Assembly: GCA_937877685.1 (NCBI GenBank)
Contig: CALFGU010000079.1
Span: forward strand, 1-9,993
Direction of reading: 5' to 3'
Length of the DNA: 9,993 bases
Source: an uncultured Prevotella sp.
GTDB taxonomy: Bacteria > Bacteroidota > Bacteroidia > Bacteroidales > Bacteroidaceae
Both the position numbers and the translations under genes were made by a program. Below are positions 5,817-9,993 of the stretch, piece by piece. Numbering within the stretch: position 1 is the first letter of the stretch; the number at the start of each line of letters is the position of its first letter. The notes under the pieces are model-generated. The model did not search any database. It saw nothing but the letters and a program-made list of their open reading frames with translations, and was not told the DNA's origin.

Positions 5817-6519
5817 GCAATTTGCTATCATCGCAGCAGGCGAGGGGCGTCGCCTTTCTGAGGAAGGCGTAGCATGGCCTAAAGCGCTTGTTCCTTTGAA
5901 CGGCGAACCGCTCCTTTCGCGCCTTGTGCACATCTTTAATGCGTGTGGTGCGGAGCGCATTGTGATTATTGTCAACGACTTACATCCACAGGCGGAGCAA
6001 CATGTGCGACAGTTGATGGCGCAACCCGGAGGTGAGCGTATTCATTTGGTGGTGCAAACTACGCCCAGTTCGATGCACTCGTTCTTCGCATTGTCTTCGC
6101 ATCTTGCGGATGAACCTTTCTGCCTTACCACTGTCGATACGATATTTCGCGAAAGCGACTTCCGTGCGTATTTAGATTACTTTGCGCAATCGGATGCCGA
6201 TGGCGTGATGGGCGTGACCGACTTTGTCGATGACGAGAAACCCTTGTACGTCGCAACAAATGAGTCGTTAGACATTACTGCTTTCTTAGATGCTTCTGCG
6301 ACTTGCAAGTATATTTCAGGCGGTATTTACGGACTCACGGCGTCTGCCTTAAAAACACTTCAAAGGTGTATGGCGGAAGGGCAAAGCCGTATGCGCAATT
6401 ATCAGCGCGGACTCATCGCTGATGGTCTCCGTCTTAAGGCATTCCCCTTCTCAAAAATCCTCGACGTTGACCATGCCTCAGACATCCAAAAGGCGGTAGA
6501 TTTTTTGAAGGACAATTAG
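5800..6519 (+). CDS. NTP transferase domain protein (sugar- or polyol-phosphate nucleotidyltransferase)
   Basis: A 239-residue single-domain nucleotidyltransferase with a Rossmann-like GT-A fold. It starts FAIIAAGEGRRL (residues 8-19), the nucleotide-binding loop, followed by the WPKALVPLNGEPLL segment with the catalytic-type Lys28. TTVDTIF (Asp113) supplies one metal ligand and LDVDHASDIQKA (Asp222/Asp224) the second, as in GlmU- or IPCT-type enzymes. No hexapeptide repeats or second domain follow. It most likely couples CTP or UTP to a phosphorylated alcohol or sugar, releasing pyrophosphate. With a CDP-alcohol phosphatidyltransferase three genes downstream in the same direction, a CDP-polyol product is the best guess. 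The ATG at 5800 overlaps pdxA by 17 nt, suggesting translational coupling. The substrate cannot be read from the sequence. Confidence 0.85.
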   Translation: MQRRIKQFAIIAAGEGRRLSEEGVAWPKALVPLNGEPLLSRLVHIFNACGAERIVIIVNDLHPQAEQHVRQLMAQPGGERIHLVVQTTPSSMHSFFALSSHLADEPFCLTTVDTIFRESDFRAYLDYFAQSDADGVMGVTDFVDDEKPLYVATNESLDITAFLDASATCKYISGGIYGLTASALKTLQRCMAEGQSRMRNYQRGLIADGLRLKAFPFSKILDVDHASDIQKAVDFLKDN

Positions 6520-6575
6520 GGCATAAACAAACCCTTAAAGAATTTTTCTAAACTCTCAAATTGTTTTCCTAAAGT

Positions 6576-6599
6576 TACTTTTTATTTTTCGAAAAAGTA
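6576..6599 (+). repeat. AT-rich inverted repeat after the nucleotidyltransferase gene
   Basis: TACTTTTT (6576-6583) and AAAAAGTA (6592-6599) are perfect 8-bp arms around ATTTTTCG. The stem is nearly all A-T, so it is a weak terminator at best. It directly precedes the heptamer locus. Confidence 0.4.
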
Positions 6600-6611
6600 T
6601 TTGCGATTTAC

Positions 6612-6766
6612 GTTGAACGTTTAAAGGTTAAAGGTTAACGTTTAAAGGTTAAAGTTTAACGATGAACGTTCAACGAAGAGGTTGGCGCAGTGCTGTCACT
6701 CCGCATGGTCTTTAAACGTTCATCGTTAAACTTTAAACGTTAACCGTTCATCGTTCCCCTTTCACC
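6612..6766. repeat. Opposed heptamer arrays flanking a CTCCGCATGG core
   Basis: Nine in-phase heptamers of type G(G/A/T)TTAA(A/C) lie at 6612-6674, then a 36-bp spacer with CTCCGCATGG at 6699-6708, then eight heptamers in the complementary orientation at 6711-6766 (TTTAAAC, GTTCATC, GTTAAAC, GTTAACC and so on). The arms share a perfect 22-bp inverted repeat (6649-6670 against 6715-6736, core GTTTAACGATGAACGTT). The locus lies 35 nt before the ATP-grasp gene, in a 281-bp gap, so any transcript entering from upstream carries this hairpin. Confidence 0.9.
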
Positions 6767-6800
6767 CCTTTTTGTCCTTATGTCTTAAACACTTCAGTTT

Positions 6801-7637
6801 ATGGAAATGACTGTTTTACTCGTGCATCGCGCTCACCGATTCTCCCCGAATTGCGTGGAGCGCGATGCTGCGCTTTTAAGGATTATCGGTGAGGCATTGG
6901 AAGCGAAGGGATTCCGTGTGGAGCACGTGGAAGAAACGCAACTTACGGCCGATGTGTTACGCCATGCGCCGAGACGCATTGTGAGCATGGCGCGGTCAAA
7001 AGTGGCGGTGACGTTGCTCCGTGATTGGGAGATGCAAGAGGGGCATAAGGTGTGGAACGCGCCACAGGCCGTGCTTGACAACACACGTGCCCGTCAAACG
7101 TTGCGCTTCATGGAGGCACATATTCCGTTGCCTCCCTCTGAAATTACGAATCATCCCCTTGAAACCTCTTTGAACTTCCCGCTTTGGGTAAAGACGGGTG
7201 GGGGAGATGCTGAGGCTGAGGCGGATGTGCGTTATTTTGCCACACGAGCGGAACTCTTACTCGCCGACATCTCAGACGTTACACCCTATGTCATTTCTGA
7301 ACATGTCGAAGGCGACCTTGTGAAGTTTTATGGCATAGTGGGCACGCCCTTTTTCTTTGCCTATTATCCCACGGTGGGAAAATCAGGGTTTAGTAAGTTT
7401 GGGCTCGAGGCGCATAATGGAGTGCCTCGGAATTATGCCTATGATGTTGAGGCGCTTCACCGATTGGCTACGCATGCCGCCTCTGTAAGTGGTTTTACAC
7501 TGTATGGCGGTGACTGCATCGTCCGACCCGATGGCACTTTTGCCCTTATAGATTTCAATGATTTCCCAAGCTTTGCGCCATGCGCCCAAGAGGCGGCGCA
7601 GTCTTTAGCAGAAAGAATTCTAAGTAATTATGTCTGA
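6801..7637 (+). CDS. ATP-grasp enzyme, possibly ITPK-like kinase or ligase
   Basis: A 278-residue protein with an ATP-grasp layout. Residues 1-85 form the N-terminal alpha/beta domain. WNAPQAVLDNTRARQTLRF (85-103) is the typical entry helix, followed by 'IPLPPSE'. Lys131 in PLWVKTGGGD is the ATP-binding lysine, Glu167 (ISEHVEGDLVKFYG) contacts the adenine or ribose, and Asp238 with Asp251 and Asn253 (LIDFNDFPSFAPC) are the metal ligands. The IDxNxFPS/G ending is seen in inositol-phosphate (ITPK-type) kinases and also in some RimK-like ligases. Phosphorylation or ligation is therefore open. The downstream CDP-alcohol phosphatidyltransferase starts 8 nt before this gene's stop, so the two are translationally coupled and probably in one pathway. 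The ATG at 6801 was chosen; a second at 6807 is possible. ATP-grasp membership is firm, the substrate unknown. Confidence 0.83.
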   Translation: MEMTVLLVHRAHRFSPNCVERDAALLRIIGEALEAKGFRVEHVEETQLTADVLRHAPRRIVSMARSKVAVTLLRDWEMQEGHKVWNAPQAVLDNTRARQTLRFMEAHIPLPPSEITNHPLETSLNFPLWVKTGGGDAEAEADVRYFATRAELLLADISDVTPYVISEHVEGDLVKFYGIVGTPFFFAYYPTVGKSGFSKFGLEAHNGVPRNYAYDVEALHRLATHAASVSGFTLYGGDCIVRPDGTFALIDFNDFPSFAPCAQEAAQSLAERILSNYV

Positions 7638-8565
7638 CCAACTAAAATCCACCTTTAAAAGTCAAGACACTGAAGAATGGCTTGACATTCACTTTACGCG
7701 CCCCATTGGTTACCTTTGGGCACGCCTGTTCATGCACTTCGATGTGCATCCGAACGTAGTCACGATTCTCAGCATCATCTTAGGCGCGGCGGCGGGAGTG
7801 TGCTTTTACTTCGACTCCTATTTCTATACCGTTTTAGGCATACTCCTGCTGATGTGGGCAAACTTCTACGACTCGTGTGACGGACAGATGGCGCGCCTCA
7901 CGGGCAAGAAAACCCTCTGGGGCAGAATCCTCGACGGCTTTGCGGGGGATGTGTGGTTTTTCACGATTTATGCCGCTATCTGTTTGCGACTTCAAGACGC
8001 CCCCATCCCGTTCCTGCCCCAATACAAGTGGGGCATTTGGATTTGGGCGTTGGCGGCACTCTCCGGTCTCATTTGTCATGCCAAGCAATGCCAATTGGCG
8101 GATTATTATCGCAACATCCACCTTTATTTCCTGAAGGGCAAGCAGGGCAGTGAGTTAGACAATTCCCGCAAGGTCAAGGCGGATTATGATGCTTTGACGT
8201 GGCGCAAGGACTTTGTCTATAAACTCTTCCTCTTCTTTTACCGACGCTACACGCTTTCACAGGAAGAAATGACCCCCCGCTTCCAGCGATTGAAGCAACA
8301 ACTCGATGCGCGCTACCAGGAAGAAATCCCCACCTCCCTGCGTGACGCATTCCGCGCAGGAAGCCTCCCCCTGATGAAATGGGCAAACATCTTGACGTTC
8401 AACACACGCGCCATCGTGCTCTACCTCTCCTTACTTGCCTTCCACCCCTGGATTTATTTCGTTTTTGAACTGACCGTCATGAACGCCCTTTGGCTGTATA
8501 TGCGAGCGAAGTACGAAGCGCTGTGCCAACGATTGATGCAAAATCTCGCAATTCAGCAAAATTAG
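7630..8565 (+). CDS. CDP-alcohol phosphatidyltransferase family integral membrane enzyme
   Basis: A 311-residue membrane enzyme that would transfer a phosphoalcohol from a CDP-linked donor to a second alcohol, releasing CMP. The signature reads Asp81-x2-Asp84-Gly85-x2-Ala88-Arg89-x8-Gly98-x3-Asp102 (DSCDGQMARL, then WGRILDGFAGDVWF). The fourth acidic residue is Asp107, not at the usual Asp102+4 position, which is Gly106. Residues 14-50 (TEEWLDIHFTRP ... VHPNVVTILSI) resemble the amphipathic entry of archaeal and bacterial DIPP-synthase-type enzymes. Hydrophobic segments lie near 43-61, 64-79, 105-120, 134-150 and 262-290; residues about 165-255 form a large charged cytoplasmic insert. It overlaps the ATP-grasp gene by 8 nt and ends at a strong terminator. 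Phospholipid head-group, inositol-lipid or osmolyte synthesis are all possible. Confidence 0.87.
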   Translation: MSDQLKSTFKSQDTEEWLDIHFTRPIGYLWARLFMHFDVHPNVVTILSIILGAAAGVCFYFDSYFYTVLGILLLMWANFYDSCDGQMARLTGKKTLWGRILDGFAGDVWFFTIYAAICLRLQDAPIPFLPQYKWGIWIWALAALSGLICHAKQCQLADYYRNIHLYFLKGKQGSELDNSRKVKADYDALTWRKDFVYKLFLFFYRRYTLSQEEMTPRFQRLKQQLDARYQEEIPTSLRDAFRAGSLPLMKWANILTFNTRAIVLYLSLLAFHPWIYFVFELTVMNALWLYMRAKYEALCQRLMQNLAIQQN

Positions 8566-8585
8566 CGTCTCTCATTGTGGACATA

Positions 8586-8633
8586 AAAACATCCCCCTTT
8601 GTCAAGCACTCACTTGATAAAGGGGGATGTTTT
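8586..8633. terminator. Strong bidirectional terminator between convergent genes
   Basis: A 21-bp stem (8586-8606 with 8613-8633) has one G-T wobble and a 6-nt CACTCA loop. A CCCCC/GGGGG core is flanked by A-runs on the left and T-runs on the right, so either strand ends in U-rich RNA. It lies 20 nt past the phosphatidyltransferase stop and 44 nt past the histidine kinase stop, so it serves both genes. Confidence 0.93.
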
Positions 8634-8677
8634 GTTGTATGTTGGTTTATTTATAGTACCCTCACTCCTCCAAAATT

Positions 8678-9970
8678 CTACGATTTTTTGCGCAACGTAA
8701 ACTCGAATCGGAGTCCGCCTTCAGGACGATTTGTTACGGTGATGATGCCTCCGTGAACCAAAACGGCATGTTTAACAATGGCGAGTCCAAGGCCTGTTCC
8801 GCCTTTCTGGCGGGAGCGTCCTTTATCTATACGATAAAAGCGTTCGAAGAGATAGGGGAGTTGATCCTGCTCGGCGCCCTTCCCGTCATCCTCAAATCGG
8901 ATGCGACACGTCTGCTCATTGTCTTCAAGCAGAGAGATGTAGATGTTCCTCCCTTCCGAATAGGCTATCGCATTTTCCGTCAAGTTGCTGAAGATAGATG
9001 CAATTAAGGACATGTTGCCCCAGGTGGTGACTTTATGCTTAAAATCGGTGTGAAGCACGAAGCGTTCCTCCTCCGGCATTACTTCTAACTCCGCTTCCAC
9101 TTCACGGATGATGTCGTTAATAACAACTGTCTCTTTGTGAATTAATTCACTCCCGTTTTCCATTCTCGTGATGAGCGACACGTCGTTAAGCAATCGGCGG
9201 AGTCGCTCGTTTTGCATGTAGCATCTGCTGATTAGTTCCTGCCGTTTGTCTTCGCTAAGATGAATGCCTGAGAGCAGCGTTTCGAGACACACGCCTATGG
9301 AGGCTACAGGCGTCTTGAGTTCGTGGTTGATGTTGTTGGTGAGTTGACGCTTCAGGCGTGAGCGCTCCTGCTCTGCTTCGTAACGATTAACGCGCTCAAT
9401 ATCCTTTCCAAGTTGGCGTGTGGAGAAGTAGGCAATGACGCTCACTCCCAGCGCACAGGAAATCATTACTACGAGAAAAGACCAGTCGGCTTCGAGCATA
9501 TCCCTCAAAGTGCTGGAATAAGGAAGGGCTGTGCGAACAATGACGCGCTCGCCACGGGTGGCAGCATAGAAATACTCACGCCCATCGCTTGCAGATAGTC
9601 TCCCGATATGATGCCCCGCTCCCTTGCGCAACGCCTCTCTGACTTCAGGTCGGTTTCGGTGATTGTCCAGCGAATCTACGGGAATAGTGTTATCATAAAT
9701 AACGGCGCCTGACAACGTGATGAGCGTAATGCGAAGGTCGGTGAAGGGCATTTCGTGAGCAGAAATATAGGCTTTGTAAGAGCGCCCTTCCTCAACTTCC
9801 TCAAGCAGGTGGCGATTGTATTGTTGAAGCGTGGCGCCGAGGAAGTCCGACTTGTATTCCTTCTCACGTAGATATTGAAAACCCACAAAGCAGATTACCA
9901 ATGCCCAAGCATAGGCGATGAGTTGCAGGAACAGGCGCTTGTGAAACGAGAGTTTAGTCGCGGAAGCCAT
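8678..9970 (-). CDS. Two-component sensor histidine kinase, PhoR/RprX-like
   Basis: A 430-residue membrane sensor kinase. TM1 is about residues 10-32 and TM2 about 165-184, enclosing a roughly 130-residue periplasmic domain. That domain contains LSGAVIYDNT and NHRNRPEVREAL...G, the pattern of the PhoR-like PAS/Cache sensor. No clear HAMP domain separates TM2 from the coiled segment. The H-box NNINHELKTPVASI carries the phospho-acceptor His216, followed by the N-box NLTENAIAYS, the G1 box DDGKGAE, the F-box LFERFYRIDKGRS and the G2 box GGTGLGLAIVKHA, so the kinase looks intact. The ATG at 9970 is preferred over an upstream TTG at 9976. A partial response-regulator end overlaps its start. The signal is not deducible. 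It converges on the phosphatidyltransferase gene and shares its terminator. Confidence 0.94.
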   Translation of the reverse strand: MASATKLSFHKRLFLQLIAYAWALVICFVGFQYLREKEYKSDFLGATLQQYNRHLLEEVEEGRSYKAYISAHEMPFTDLRITLITLSGAVIYDNTIPVDSLDNHRNRPEVREALRKGAGHHIGRLSASDGREYFYAATRGERVIVRTALPYSSTLRDMLEADWSFLVVMISCALGVSVIAYFSTRQLGKDIERVNRYEAEQERSRLKRQLTNNINHELKTPVASIGVCLETLLSGIHLSEDKRQELISRCYMQNERLRRLLNDVSLITRMENGSELIHKETVVINDIIREVEAELEVMPEEERFVLHTDFKHKVTTWGNMSLIASIFSNLTENAIAYSEGRNIYISLLEDNEQTCRIRFEDDGKGAEQDQLPYLFERFYRIDKGRSRQKGGTGLGLAIVKHAVLVHGGIITVTNRPEGGLRFEFTLRKKS

Positions 9971-9993
9971 AACCAAAACCTGAGCGGGTAACG
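9954..9993 (-). CDS. Partial: probable C-terminal end of the cognate response regulator
   Basis: The minus strand entering from the right edge reads VTRSGFGYGFRD and stops at 9954-9956, 17 nt inside the kinase gene. GFGYxF just before the end is where OmpR/PhoB-family winged-helix regulators close their wing ('RGxGYrf'). A regulator gene directly upstream of, and overlapping, its kinase is the usual arrangement. Only twelve codons are visible, so the call rests on this short match and on context. Confidence 0.4.
   Translation of the reverse strand, partial: VTRSGFGYGFRD

Overview
The window looks like a chromosomal segment of a Bacteroidota organism, probably order Bacteroidales and plausibly Prevotellaceae. 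Three things point there: Bacteroidota-type promoters (-33 TTTG, 19 bp, -7 TAnnTTTG), clearest upstream of rpsP; a ribosomal protein bS16 with a long Ala/Lys/Glu-rich tail; and little use of Shine-Dalgarno sequences. I cannot assign a species.

Layout. Positions 1-520 are non-coding and repeat-rich (degenerate 9-mers, a 24-bp inverted repeat). They are followed by a small antitoxin-like gene (521-724). On the minus strand lie a YtxH-like gene, a two-helix holin-like membrane protein and rpsP, with terminators after ytxH and rpsP. A plus-strand run follows: a SPOR-domain lipoprotein, rlmN, pdxA, a small nucleotidyltransferase, an ATP-grasp enzyme and a CDP-alcohol phosphatidyltransferase. This run ends at a strong 21-bp bidirectional terminator (8586-8633). 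Converging on it from the right is a PhoR/RprX-like sensor histidine kinase. The last codons of its probable response regulator run off the right edge.

How the genes may work together. The nucleotidyltransferase (5800-6519), ATP-grasp protein (6801-7637) and CDP-alcohol phosphatidyltransferase (7630-8565) look like a pathway that activates a phosphorylated polyol as a CDP derivative and transfers it to an acceptor. The first and last resemble the two activities of CTP:inositol-1-phosphate cytidylyltransferase / di-myo-inositol-phosphate-phosphate synthase. The ATP-grasp C-terminus (IDFNDFPSF) resembles the inositol-phosphate kinase (ITPK) type. The chemistry is an inference; no inositol-1-phosphate synthase gene lies in the window. 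The transferase also has an unusual spacing of its last catalytic aspartate.

The other notable layer is intergenic. Three gaps (1-350, 4471-4621, 6612-6766) hold in-phase tandem arrays of very short degenerate units (9-mers or 7-mers), and every one carries a CTCCGSAYGG core. One array supplies the last three codons and the stop codon of rlmN. Another is organised as opposed heptamer arrays around the core. I see no CRISPR array, tRNA, rRNA, transposase or phage module.
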